Shown in pieces: positions 53,979 to 62,662 of a DNA stretch of 64,000 bases. The position numbers and the translations under genes were made by a program. The DNA lies in NCBI RefSeq assembly GCF_900157385.1, contig NZ_LT717701.1:841772-905771 (forward strand), written 5' to 3'. The notes below the pieces were generated by a model that was not told the DNA's origin, did not search any database, and saw nothing but the letters and a program-made list of their open reading frames with translations. This DNA comes from Mycobacterium terramassiliense. GTDB lineage: Bacteria; Actinomycetota; Actinomycetes; Mycobacteriales; Mycobacteriaceae. Positions within the stretch are counted from its first letter, which is position 1; each line of letters starts with the position of its first letter.

Positions 53979-54695
53979 ATGACAGCCTCGCAGCACACCA
54001 TCGCGGGCACGGTGATCACGATGCCGGTGCAGATCCGCAAGGCAAATCAGCACATGGCGATGTTCTCGGTGGACGCCGACGCCGCCCAGCACCTGATCGA
54101 CTACAGCGGCCTGCAGGTCTGCCGCTACCTGCCCGGGCGCACGATCGTGGTGCTGATGCTGATGCACTACATCGACGGCGATCTGGGCCAGTACTACGAG
54201 TTCGGCACCAGCGTCATGGTCAACCCGCCCGGCTCGAACGCGAGCGGGCCGCGGGCGCTGCAGTCGGCGGGCGCGTTCATCCATCACCTGCCCGTCGACC
54301 AGGCGTTCACCCTGGAGGCGGGTACCAAGATCTGGGGCTACCCGAAAGTCATGGCGGACTTCACCATTCGGGAGGGCCGCGAGTTCGGGTTCGACTGCAC
54401 CGTCGACGGGCAACTGGTGATCGGCATGGACTTCCGTCGCGGCCTGCCGATTTCGCTGACCCCGCGCCAGTCGGCCCAGCGCAGCTACTCGCACCGCGAC
54501 GGCATCACCCGTGAGACCGCCTTCGAACACACGCTGGACGGCGTGCGGACCCGACTCGGTGGAGTGCGCGTCCGGCTCGGCGATCACCCGTACGCGAAAG
54601 AGCTGGCGTCGCTGGGCCTTCCGAAGCGCGCGCTGCTGTCCAGTTCCGCGGACCAGGTACAGATGACATTCGGTGACGCCCAGGAGCTCCCATGA
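53979..54695 (+). CDS. Acetoacetate-decarboxylase-like protein (Rv3519-like)
   Basis: 238 aa with the ADC fold: PGRTIVVLMLMHYIDGDLGQ and GTKIWGYPKVMADFTIREGR, where the KIWGYPK segment carries the family's lysine pair. The protein precedes cyp142 with an ATGA overlap, so it is under the same perfect KstR box. Decarboxylation of a beta-keto acid from the side chain or a pure binding role are both possible. Confidence 0.8.
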   Translation: MTASQHTIAGTVITMPVQIRKANQHMAMFSVDADAAQHLIDYSGLQVCRYLPGRTIVVLMLMHYIDGDLGQYYEFGTSVMVNPPGSNASGPRALQSAGAFIHHLPVDQAFTLEAGTKIWGYPKVMADFTIREGREFGFDCTVDGQLVIGMDFRRGLPISLTPRQSAQRSYSHRDGITRETAFEHTLDGVRTRLGGVRVRLGDHPYAKELASLGLPKRALLSSSADQVQMTFGDAQELP

Positions 54696-55885
54696 CGATG
54701 ACCAGGCCAGACGTCGACCTGACCGACGGCACCTTCTACGCGGGCGACTCCCATGCCGTCTACCGTTGGATGCGGCAGAACGAGCCGGTCTTCCGGGACC
54801 GCAACGGGTTGGCCGCCGCGTCGACGTACCAGGCGGTGATCGACGCCGAGCGCAACCCCGAGCTGTTCTCGAACGCCGGCGGCATCCGACCCGACCAAGA
54901 CGGGGTCGAGATGATGATCGAGATGGACGACCCCCAACATCTGTTGCGCCGCAAGCTCGTCAACTCCGGTTTCACCCGCAAGCGGGTGAAAGACCAAGAG
55001 TCCAAGATTGTTTCGCTGTGTGACACGCTGATCGACGCCGTGTGCGAACGGGGCGAGTGCGACTTCGTCTGGGACCTCGCCGCGCCGCTGCCGATGGCGG
55101 TCATCGGCGACATGCTCGGGGTGTTGCCGGAGGAACGCGAGATGTTCCTCAAGTGGTCCGACGATCTGGTCGGCGCCTTGAGCAGCACCGCGGCCGAAGC
55201 CGACATTCAGGTCACCATGGAGGCCTTCGCCGCCTACAGCGAATACATGATGGGCATGATCGCGGCCCGCAAGTCCGAACCGACCGACGACCTGGTCAGC
55301 GTCCTGGTTCACGCCGAGGTCGAGGGATCGCGCCTGGAAGACCACCAGATCGTCACCGAGGTGCTGCTGCTGCTCATCGGCGGCGACGAGACCACCCGTC
55401 ACACCCTGTCCGGCGGAACCCGGCAGCTGCTGTTACACCCCGATCAGCACCGGCGCCTGGTCAACGATTTGGATTTGTTGCCCAACGCGATCGAGGAGAT
55501 GCTGCGCTGGACGGCCCCGGTGAAGAACATGGCCCGCACGATCACCGCCGACACCGAGTTCCACGGCACCAAGCTGACCCAGGGCGAGAAGATGATCCTG
55601 CTGTTCGAGTCGGCGAACTTCGACGAGAAGGTCTTTGACGATCCGGAGAGCTTCGACATCGAGCGCTACCCGAACAACCACCTCGCGTTCGGCTTCGGGA
55701 CGCATTTCTGCCTGGGCAATCAGCTCGCCCGCCTGGAGCTGTCGATCATGCAAACGCGGCTGCTGCAGCGCCTTCCGGACCTGCGGCTGGCCTCGGATGC
55801 GGCGCTGCCGTTGCGGCCGGCGAACTTCGTGTCCGGCCTGGAGAAGATGCCGGTGGCGTTCAGCCCGACCGCGCCGTTGGGCTAG
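54692..55885 (+). CDS. cyp142: Steroid C26/27 monooxygenase CYP142
   Basis: 397 aa (398 in M. tuberculosis). I-helix GGDETTRHTL and heme loop FGFGTHFCLGNQLARLE with the Cys ligand. It oxidises the cholesterol side chain like CYP125 but with opposite stereochemistry, giving redundancy. Coding is intact here; some M. tuberculosis strains carry a broken copy. ATGA overlap with the preceding gene, and a hairpin 13 bp after the stop. Confidence 0.95.
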   Translation: MTMTRPDVDLTDGTFYAGDSHAVYRWMRQNEPVFRDRNGLAAASTYQAVIDAERNPELFSNAGGIRPDQDGVEMMIEMDDPQHLLRRKLVNSGFTRKRVKDQESKIVSLCDTLIDAVCERGECDFVWDLAAPLPMAVIGDMLGVLPEEREMFLKWSDDLVGALSSTAAEADIQVTMEAFAAYSEYMMGMIAARKSEPTDDLVSVLVHAEVEGSRLEDHQIVTEVLLLLIGGDETTRHTLSGGTRQLLLHPDQHRRLVNDLDLLPNAIEEMLRWTAPVKNMARTITADTEFHGTKLTQGEKMILLFESANFDEKVFDDPESFDIERYPNNHLAFGFGTHFCLGNQLARLELSIMQTRLLQRLPDLRLASDAALPLRPANFVSGLEKMPVAFSPTAPLG

Positions 55886-55898
55886 AGGGCTCGCGCCT

Positions 55899-55960
55899 CG
55901 CCGAGCGTGCACTCACGGCGAGGAATCGGCCAAATTTCGTGCGTGAGTTCACGTTCGGCG
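55899..55960. terminator. Hairpin after cyp142, 3' flank of the intact DUF559 gene
   Basis: Arms 55899-55917 and 55942-55960 pair in 17 of 19 bases. The right arm contains the stop codon of the convergent DUF559 gene (55949-55951). The outer sequence CGCCGAGCGTG matches the hairpin at 56822-56881, and the family sequence matches 22597-22658. Confidence 0.65.
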
Positions 55961-56788
55961 ATCCCACGCCGTGGCCAGCCGCGCCAGGACGCCGCCCCGC
56001 GTGTGGTCGGCCGTGACGCGGATGGCGATCCAACCCAAAGCGTGCAGCGCTTCATAGCGGTCGATGTCCCGGCGCAGTTGCCGACGATCGGTCCGATGGT
56101 GGTCGCCCTCGTACTCGAGGGCTATTTTGAGCTCCTCCCAACCGATGTCGACAACCGCGACAAGCTCGCCATATTCGCCGTAGACCGGGATCTGGGTCTG
56201 CGGCGGAGGGTATCCGGCCTCGATGACGGTGAGCCGCAGCCAGGTCTCCCGGGGTGACTCCGCACCGGCATCGACAAGCGCGAGCGCGCGCCTGGCTCGC
56301 CGGATGTTCCGGTGGCCTTTGTAGCGTTCCGCAACCAATTCCGCATCGGCGACCTTCAGTCGGGTTGCCCGAGCCAGGGCATCGATAGCGGCGACCGCGT
56401 CCCCGACCGGATTGCGACAGGCCAGGTCGAACGCTGTGCGGGCCGGATTCGTCGCCAGCACGTCACCGATCACCTCAGTCTCATCGTCGGCGACGGTGTC
56501 CGACCAGGTACGGATGCCGGCCGGGGGGCGACGGTGCTCGTAGAGCAATTGCGCCGGCGCGCGGCGATCCACCCAGTTGGCGCCGTGCAGCGCCGACGCG
56601 GAATGCCCCGCGACCACCCCGCGCCGCCGGGACCACAGCCAGGCGGCACGCGCGCGCGTCACTGCGGTCAAGTCCTCGTCGCACGGGACGTAGACGTCCG
56701 GATGGAGGGCGACGAATCTGCTTCGCAGCGCATGCCGCGTCAAAGCGCCCGCAGCGAGTGCTTCGCTGCCGATCAAAGGTTCTCCCAC
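55949..56788 (-). CDS. DUF559/AbiEi-like protein with Vsr-like C-terminal domain
   Basis: 279 aa from a GTG: MGEPLIGSEALAAGALTRHA. The N-terminal half resembles AbiEi-family antitoxin HTH regions (ALRSRFVALHPDVYVPCDED, ARAAWLWSRRRGVVAGHSAS). The C-terminal half is DUF559-like: EAGYPPPQTQIPVYGEYGEL and ALEYEGDHHRTDRRQLRRDI carry the Glu/Asp pattern of the Vsr nuclease superfamily. No toxin gene lies next to it. It has a hairpin on both sides and its stop codon falls in one of them. Intact paralog of the broken gene at 30957-34408. Confidence 0.82.
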   Translation of the reverse strand: MGEPLIGSEALAAGALTRHALRSRFVALHPDVYVPCDEDLTAVTRARAAWLWSRRRGVVAGHSASALHGANWVDRRAPAQLLYEHRRPPAGIRTWSDTVADDETEVIGDVLATNPARTAFDLACRNPVGDAVAAIDALARATRLKVADAELVAERYKGHRNIRRARRALALVDAGAESPRETWLRLTVIEAGYPPPQTQIPVYGEYGELVAVVDIGWEELKIALEYEGDHHRTDRRQLRRDIDRYEALHALGWIAIRVTADHTRGGVLARLATAWDRRT

Positions 56789-56821
56789 TCAGGCAGTGTG
56801 GCTCGGACCACCGACAACCGC

Positions 56822-56881
56822 GCCGAGCGTGAAGCCAGGTATCAAATTCCGGCGAAATCCCGCCGACAGTTCACGTTCGGC
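56822..56881. terminator. Hairpin after echA19, 5' flank of the intact DUF559 gene
   Basis: Outer arms GCCGAGCGTGAA (56822-56833) and TTCACGTTCGGC (56870-56881) pair with one mismatch, and an inner CGGCG/CGCCG pair lies between. It sits 21 bp beyond the echA19 stop. Confidence 0.6.
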
Positions 56882-56902
56882 AACGGGGACGGGGCGCTGC
56901 GG

Positions 56903-57715
56903 TCAGCGGTTCTGGAAGTTGGGCTTGCGTTTCTCGGCGAACGCCCGCGGGCCTTCCTTGGCGTCGTCGGACAGGAACACCTTGATGCCGATCTGGGTGT
57001 CGATCTTGAAGGCATCGTTCTCGTGCAGGCCCTCGGTCTCCCGGATCGCCCGCAGGATCGCCTGCACGGCGAGCGGGCCGTTGTTCTCGATCAGTTCGGC
57101 GATCTCCAGCGCCTTGGTCAGCGCCTGGCCGTCGGGCACCAGGTGGCCGATCAGGCCGATCTCCTTGGCCTCGGCGGCGGTGATGTGCCGGCCGGTGAGC
57201 AGCAGGTCGCACGCGACGGTGTAGGGGATCTGCCGCACCAGCCGCACGGCCGAGCCGCCCATCGGGTACAGGCTCCACTTGGCCTCCGAGATGCCGAACT
57301 TCGCGCTCTCGCCGGCGACCCGGATGTCGGTGCCCTGCAGGATCTCGGTGCCGCCGGCGATCGCGGGCCCTTCGACGGCCGCGATGAGGGGTTTGGTGAG
57401 TCTGCGGCCTTTGAGCAACGCGTCGATCCGTGACGGGTCGTAGCTGCCGTCCTTGAACGAGTCGCCGGGCGGTTTCTTGGTCGCCGTCTTGAGGTCCATG
57501 CCGGCGCAGAAGTAGCCACCGGCCCCGGTCAGGATGCAGCAGCGGATGTCGTCGTCGTTGTCGACGCGATCCCAGGCCTGCACCATGATTTCCATCATTT
57601 CGGTGCTCAGCGCGTTGCGGGCGTGCGGCCGGTTCAACGTGACGATCAGGGTGTGACCGCGCTGCTCGACGAGGGCGTCCGGTCCCGATTGTTCGTTTGC
57701 TGGCGCCTGAGTCAC
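56903..57715 (-). CDS. echA19: Enoyl-CoA hydratase EchA19
   Basis: 270 aa from GTG at 57715 (M. tuberculosis 263); downstream starts cannot be excluded. Crotonase motifs: GGYFCAGMDLKTATKK and EGPAIAGGTEILQGTDIRVA (oxyanion hole). It hydrates the 24-enoyl-CoA of the cholesterol side chain, acting after FadD19. Diverges from fadD19 across a KstR box. A longer upstream frame overlaps fadD19 and is rejected. Confidence 0.93.
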   Translation of the reverse strand: MTQAPANEQSGPDALVEQRGHTLIVTLNRPHARNALSTEMMEIMVQAWDRVDNDDDIRCCILTGAGGYFCAGMDLKTATKKPPGDSFKDGSYDPSRIDALLKGRRLTKPLIAAVEGPAIAGGTEILQGTDIRVAGESAKFGISEAKWSLYPMGGSAVRLVRQIPYTVACDLLLTGRHITAAEAKEIGLIGHLVPDGQALTKALEIAELIENNGPLAVQAILRAIRETEGLHENDAFKIDTQIGIKVFLSDDAKEGPRAFAEKRKPNFQNR

Positions 57716-57760
57716 AGCTACCGCCTTTCCGTCGTCGTGGGGGGCGAGCTTGTCAAGAAA

Positions 57761-57774
57761 TGTAACACGTTCTA
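57761..57774. promoter_or_regulatory. KstR operator between echA19 and fadD19
   Basis: TGTAACACGTTCTA fits TnnAACnnGTTnnA. Five bp separate it from the GTG of fadD19 and 45 bp from echA19, suggesting a short or absent 5' leader for fadD19. Confidence 0.87.
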
Positions 57775-57779
57775 ATTTG

Positions 57780-59420
57780 GTGGCCGTGGCCCTGAATATT
57801 GCCGACCTCGCCGAGCACGCCATCGACGCTGTGCCTGACCGTGTCGCCCTCATCTGCGGCGATGAGAAGCTGACCTACGCCGAACTGGAGGAGAAGGCCA
57901 ACCGCCTCGCGCACTACCTGATCGACCAGGGCGTCAAGAAGGACGACAAGGTCGGCCTGTACTGCCGCAACCGCATCGAGATCGTGATCGCGATGCTCGG
58001 CATCGTCAAGGCCGGGGCCATCCTGGTCAACGTCAACTACCGCTACGTCGAGGGCGAGCTGCGCTACCTGTTCGACAACTCCGACATGGTGGCGCTGGTG
58101 CACGAGCGCCAGTACTCCGACCGGGTCGCCAACGTGCTGCCGGACACCCCCAACGTCAAGACCATCCTGGTCATCGAGGACGGCTCCGACAGCGACTACC
58201 AGCGCTACGGGGGCGTCGAGTTCTACTCCGCGATCGCGCAGGGCTCACCCGAGCGCGACTTCGGCGAGCGCAGCGCCGACGACATCTACCTGCTGTACAC
58301 CGGGGGTACCACCGGCTTCCCGAAGGGCGTGATGTGGCGCCACGAGGACATCTACCGGGTGCTGTTGGGCGGCACCGACTTTGCCACGGGCGAATTCGTC
58401 AAGGACGAGTACGACCTGGCCAAAAGCGCCGTCGCCACCCCGCCGATGGTCCGCTACCCGATTCCGCCGATGATCCATGGCGCCACCCAATCGGCGACCT
58501 GGATGTCGATCTTCTCGGGTCAAACCACCGTGCTGGCACCGGAATTCAACGCCGAAGAGGTGTGGCGCACCATCCACGAGCACAAGGTCAACCTGCTGTT
58601 CTTCACCGGTGACGCGATGGCCCGGCCGTTGCTCGACGCGCTGGACAAGGAACACGAATACGACCTGTCGTCGCTGTTCTTGCTGGCCAGCACCGCGGCG
58701 CTGTTCTCGCCAAGCATCAAGGAGAGGCTGCTGGAGCTGCTGCCCAACCGGGTCATCACGGATTCCATCGGCTCCTCCGAGACCGGGTTTGGCGGCACCA
58801 GCGTCGTGGCCGCGGGTGCGCCGCACAGCGGCGGCCCCCGGGTCACCATCGACCACCGCACCGTCGTGCTCGACGAGGAGGGCAACGAGGTGAAGCCGGG
58901 CTCGGGTGTGCGTGGCTTCATCGCCAAGAAGGGCAACATCCCGGTCGGCTACTACAAGGACGAGAAGAAGACGGCCGAAACCTTCAAGACCATCAACGGC
59001 GTTCGCTACGCCATCCCCGGGGACTGGGCCCTGGTCGAAGAGGACGGCACGGTCACGATGCTGGGCCGCGGCTCGGTGTCGATCAACAGCGGCGGCGAAA
59101 AGATCTACCCCGAGGAGGTCGAGGCCGCGTTGAAGGGCCACCCCGACGTCTTCGACGCGCTCGTGGTGGGCGTGCCCGACCCCCGTTACGGCCAGCACGT
59201 GGCCGCCGTCGTGCAGCCCCGGCCCGGCTGCCGGCCAACGCTGGCGGAGCTGGACAGTTTTGTGCGGTCCGAGATCGCGGGATACAAAGTGCCGCGCAGC
59301 CTTTGGTTGGTCGACGAAGTGAAGCGTTCGCCCGCCGGCAAACCCGACTACCGCTGGGCCAAGGAGCAGACCGAGGCGCGCCCGGCCGACGACGTGCATG
59401 CGAGCCACGCGACGACCTGA
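57780..59420 (+). CDS. fadD19: Steroid-CoA ligase FadD19
   Basis: 546 aa ANL enzyme, starting MAVALNIADLAEHAIDAVPD from a GTG; the frame opens earlier at 57750 but that would cover the KstR box. Motifs: YTGGTTGFPKGVMWRHEDIY and the C-terminal SPAGKPDYRWAKEQTEA with the catalytic Lys. It activates the C26 acid formed by CYP125/142 to a CoA thioester. In Rhodococcus it is essential for C24-branched sterols. It is near-identical in text to M. tuberculosis FadD19. Confidence 0.95.
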   Translation: MAVALNIADLAEHAIDAVPDRVALICGDEKLTYAELEEKANRLAHYLIDQGVKKDDKVGLYCRNRIEIVIAMLGIVKAGAILVNVNYRYVEGELRYLFDNSDMVALVHERQYSDRVANVLPDTPNVKTILVIEDGSDSDYQRYGGVEFYSAIAQGSPERDFGERSADDIYLLYTGGTTGFPKGVMWRHEDIYRVLLGGTDFATGEFVKDEYDLAKSAVATPPMVRYPIPPMIHGATQSATWMSIFSGQTTVLAPEFNAEEVWRTIHEHKVNLLFFTGDAMARPLLDALDKEHEYDLSSLFLLASTAALFSPSIKERLLELLPNRVITDSIGSSETGFGGTSVVAAGAPHSGGPRVTIDHRTVVLDEEGNEVKPGSGVRGFIAKKGNIPVGYYKDEKKTAETFKTINGVRYAIPGDWALVEEDGTVTMLGRGSVSINSGGEKIYPEEVEAALKGHPDVFDALVVGVPDPRYGQHVAAVVQPRPGCRPTLAELDSFVRSEIAGYKVPRSLWLVDEVKRSPAGKPDYRWAKEQTEARPADDVHASHATT

Positions 59421-59435
59421 GGCGCACCTAGCGGC

Positions 59436-60203
59436 GTGACCGACTTCGTCAAGCAGCACCCGGACGCGCCCGCCGGCTATTTCGCCTGGGAGGCAGCGGG
59501 TTTGGGGTGGCTCGGCGACGTCGACGGCGGCGTGCCCTGCGCCCGGGTTGTCTCGGTTGGCCCGACGAGCCTGACCCTGCAGCGGCTTGAATCCGTGCCC
59601 CCGACCGCCGAGGCGGCGGACACGTTCGGCGCGCAATTGGCCGTCACCCACGACGCGGGCGCCCCGGCGTTCGGCGCGGGACCCGACGGGTGGGACGGGG
59701 CCGGGTTCTTCGGGCCGCTGTCGCGGCCGCTGCCGATGTCGCTGCGTCGGCACCGACGGTGGGGCGATTTCTACGCCGACGAGCGGCTGGCCCCGATGGC
59801 CGAGTTGGCCGCGCCGCGGCTGGACGCGTCGACCCGCGCCGCGATCGACGCCGTCGCGGCTCGCTGCCGCGCGGGCGACTTCGACGACGATGACCGGCCG
59901 GCCCGGCTGCACGGCGACCTGTGGAGCGGCAACGTGATGTGGACGGCCGACGGGGTGGTGCTGATCGACCCGGCGGCGCACGCCGGTCACCGCGAGACCG
60001 ACCTGGCGATGCTCGCGCTGTTCGGCTGCCCGCACTACGACGCCATCCTGGCCGGTTACCAGCGGGTCCGACCGCTGCACTCGGGTTGGCGCGGCCGCAT
60101 CGGGCTGCGCCAGCTCTACCCGCTGCTGGCCCACGTCGTGCTGTTCGGCGGCGGGCACGCCGCGCGGACGGGAGCCGCCGCCCGCGCCGCGCTCTCGGCC
60201 TGA
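59436..60203 (+). CDS. Fructosamine-kinase-family protein
   Basis: 255 aa from GTG. Kinase-like APH fold: RLHGDLWSGNVMW (catalytic loop HGDxxxxN), VVLIDPAAHAGHRETDLAML (metal-binding DP). This is the FN3K/ketosamine-3-kinase group. Fifteen bases separate it from fadD19, so they may be co-transcribed, but no steroid link is known. M. tuberculosis has PE_PGRS genes nearby instead, in my recollection. Confidence 0.82.
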   Translation: MTDFVKQHPDAPAGYFAWEAAGLGWLGDVDGGVPCARVVSVGPTSLTLQRLESVPPTAEAADTFGAQLAVTHDAGAPAFGAGPDGWDGAGFFGPLSRPLPMSLRRHRRWGDFYADERLAPMAELAAPRLDASTRAAIDAVAARCRAGDFDDDDRPARLHGDLWSGNVMWTADGVVLIDPAAHAGHRETDLAMLALFGCPHYDAILAGYQRVRPLHSGWRGRIGLRQLYPLLAHVVLFGGGHAARTGAAARAALSA

Positions 60204-60231
60204 CCAACACCGCCGTCTACAGTCGATCGCG

Positions 60232-61056
60232 ATGACGATCGACGTGTGGATGCAGCATCCGACGCAACGGTTCCTGCGCAGCGACATGCTGGCCTCGCTG
60301 CGGCGCTGGACCGGCGGGTCGATCCCCGAGACCGACATTCCCATCGAGGCGACCCTCGCGGCCATGGACGCCGCCGACGTCGGCTTCGGCCTGCTCAGCG
60401 CCTGGCGCGGCCCGGCCGGCCAGGACCTGGTCTCCAACGACGAGGTCGCGGAATGGGTGCGGTCACACCCGACCCGGTTCGCGGGTCTGGCCGCCGTCGA
60501 CCTCGATCGCCCGATGGCGGCGGTCCGCGAGCTGCGGCGCCGCGTGCAAGAGGGCTTCGTGGGCCTGCGGGTGGTGCCGTGGCTGTGGAACGCGCCGCCC
60601 ACCGACCGCCGCTACTATCCGCTGTTCGCCGAATGCGTGGAGTCCGCCGTGCCGTTCTGCACCCAGGTCGGGCACACCGGCCCGCTGCGGCCGTCGGAGA
60701 CCGGACGCCCGATTCCCTACATCGACCAGGTGGCGCTCGACTTCCCGGAGCTCGTCATCGTGTGCGGCCACGTCGGCTATCCGTGGACCGAGGAGATGGT
60801 AGCGGTCGCCCGCAAGCACGAGAACGTCTACATCGATACCTCGGCCTACACCATCAAACGGCTCCCCGACGAGCTCGTCCGCTTCATGAAAACCGGTACC
60901 GGCCAACGCAAAGTGTTGTTCGGCACCAATTACCCGATGATCACCCACACGCACGCTCTGGCGGGAGTGGACGAACTCGGGCTCAGCGATGAGGCCCGCC
61001 GAGACTTCCTGCGCGGCAACGCCGAACGTGTTTTCGGACTGGAGGCAAACAGGTGA
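60232..61056 (+). CDS. Amidohydrolase-family protein (Rv3510c-like)
   Basis: 274 aa metal-dependent hydrolase TIM barrel (ACMSD/amidohydrolase 2 type): MTIDVWMQHPTQRFLRSDML, VCGHVGYPWTEEMVAVARKH (His ligand) and LFGTNYPMITHTHALAGVDE. The usual HxH after the first strand is only partly recognisable (VWMQHP), so activity may be altered. Overlaps ilvX by 4 bp (GTGA). Confidence 0.85.
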   Translation: MTIDVWMQHPTQRFLRSDMLASLRRWTGGSIPETDIPIEATLAAMDAADVGFGLLSAWRGPAGQDLVSNDEVAEWVRSHPTRFAGLAAVDLDRPMAAVRELRRRVQEGFVGLRVVPWLWNAPPTDRRYYPLFAECVESAVPFCTQVGHTGPLRPSETGRPIPYIDQVALDFPELVIVCGHVGYPWTEEMVAVARKHENVYIDTSAYTIKRLPDELVRFMKTGTGQRKVLFGTNYPMITHTHALAGVDELGLSDEARRDFLRGNAERVFGLEANR

Positions 61057-62603
61057 ACGGCGCTCAGGCACTGATCAACACCCTGGTAGACGGCGGCGTC
61101 GACGTCTGCTTCGCCAACCCCGGCACGTCGGAGATGCACTTCGTGGCCGCACTCGACACGGTTCCCCAAATGCGCGGCGTGCTGGCCCTTTTCGAGGGTG
61201 TCGCCACCGGCGCGGCCGACGGCTACGCGCGGATAGCCGACCGGCCCGCCGCGGTGCTGCTGCACCTGGGGCCCGGGTTGGGCAACGGCCTGGCCAACCT
61301 GCACAATGCGCGGCGCGCGCACGTGCCGATGGTGGTGGTCGTTGGCGATCACGCCACCTACCACAAAAAGTACGACGCCCCACTGGAATCCGACATCGAC
61401 GCGCTGGCCGGCAGCGTCTCGGGATGGATGCGCCGCACGGACAAGACCGCCGACGTCGCGTCCGACGCGGCCGAGGCGGTCGCCGCCAGCCGGTCGGGCT
61501 CGCAGATCGCCACCCTGATCCTGCCCGCCGACGTGTCCTGGTCCGACGGGGCGCAACCCGCGGCCACGGCGCCCGCGAATCCCTCCAGGCCAGATCCGCA
61601 GCTGGCGTCCGCGGCGCTCCAGGTGCTGCGTTCCGGGGAGCCCACGGTGCTCATGATCGGGGGCGACGCGACCCGCGGGCCGGGGCTGGCGGCCGCGGCG
61701 CGGATCGCCCAGGCCACCGGCGCCCGGCTGCTCTGTGAAACGTTCCCGACCCGACTGGAGCGCGGCGCGGGCGTTCCCGCGGTCGAGCGGCTGGCTTACT
61801 TCGCCGAGGCCGCCACCGCCCAGCTGAACGGCGCCAAGCATCTGGTGTTGGCGGGCGCCAAGTCGCCGGTGTCCTTCTTCGCCTACCCGGGCATGCCCAG
61901 CGACCTGGTGCCGGCCGGCTGCGAGGTGCACGTGCTCGCCGAACACGGCGGCGCCGCAGCCGCTTTGGTCGCTTTGGCCGACGAAGTGGCCCCGGACACG
62001 GCCGCGCCGGCGGCGGAAGCGTCGCGCCCGCGGCTGCCGACGGGCGCGTTGACGTCGGCGTCGGCGGCCGACGTGATCGGGGCGTTGCTGCCCGAACGCG
62101 TGATCGTCGTCGACGAGTCCAACACCTCCGGCCTCCTGCTCGCCGCGGCCACCGCCGGTGCGCCGGCTCATGATTGGCTGACGCTCACCGGCGGCGCGAT
62201 CGGCTACGGCATCCCGGCCGCGGTGGGCGCGGCCGTGGCCGCGCCGGATCGTCCGGTGCTGTGCCTGGAATCCGACGGGTCCGCCATGTACACGATTTCG
62301 GGGTTGTGGACCCAGGCCCGAGAGAACCTCGACGTGACCACCGTGCTCTATGACAACAGCGCCTACGACATCTTGCGCGTCGAGCTGCAACGTGTCGGAG
62401 TCGGGTCCGCGCCCGGCCCCAAGGCGCTTGATTTGCTCGACTTATCCCGTCCCACAATGGATTTCGTCAAGATAGCCGAAGGTATGGGGGTCCCGGCGCG
62501 CCGCGTCACCACCGCCGAGGAGTTCGCCGACGCCCTGCGCGCGGCCTTCGCCGAACCCGGTCCGCACCTCATCGACGCGGTGGTGCCCTCGCTGATGGGA
62601 TAG
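61053..62603 (+). CDS. ilvX: Acetolactate-synthase-like ThDP enzyme IlvX
   Basis: 516 aa from GTG (M. tuberculosis IlvX 515). Thiamine-diphosphate enzyme in three domains: FANPGTSEMHFVAALDTVPQ (Glu for ThDP activation), a central domain with ITTxG-like ATRGPGLAAAARIAQATGAR, and a C-terminal ThDP/Mg motif ESDGSAMYTISGLWTQAREN. It lacks the canonical GDG start in the last motif (SDG here), so acetohydroxyacid synthase activity is uncertain. Linked to the amidohydrolase gene. Confidence 0.9.
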   Translation: MNGAQALINTLVDGGVDVCFANPGTSEMHFVAALDTVPQMRGVLALFEGVATGAADGYARIADRPAAVLLHLGPGLGNGLANLHNARRAHVPMVVVVGDHATYHKKYDAPLESDIDALAGSVSGWMRRTDKTADVASDAAEAVAASRSGSQIATLILPADVSWSDGAQPAATAPANPSRPDPQLASAALQVLRSGEPTVLMIGGDATRGPGLAAAARIAQATGARLLCETFPTRLERGAGVPAVERLAYFAEAATAQLNGAKHLVLAGAKSPVSFFAYPGMPSDLVPAGCEVHVLAEHGGAAAALVALADEVAPDTAAPAAEASRPRLPTGALTSASAADVIGALLPERVIVVDESNTSGLLLAAATAGAPAHDWLTLTGGAIGYGIPAAVGAAVAAPDRPVLCLESDGSAMYTISGLWTQARENLDVTTVLYDNSAYDILRVELQRVGVGSAPGPKALDLLDLSRPTMDFVKIAEGMGVPARRVTTAEEFADALRAAFAEPGPHLIDAVVPSLMG

Positions 62604-62662
62604 TGCCGGCGCCGATGCCACCGCCGGGTAATGGGTTGGCGATGCCCACCAACGCGGTGCCG

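Noticed and set aside
55949..56788. Calling the DUF559 gene an AbiEi antitoxin of a type IV system
   Set aside because: No AbiEii-type toxin nucleotidyltransferase lies next to it or to its broken paralog.
58245..60602. A 785-aa open frame on the minus strand antisense to fadD19 and the kinase gene
   Set aside because: High GC leaves long antisense frames open. The text is Arg/Ala/Gly-rich without motifs and overlaps well-supported genes.
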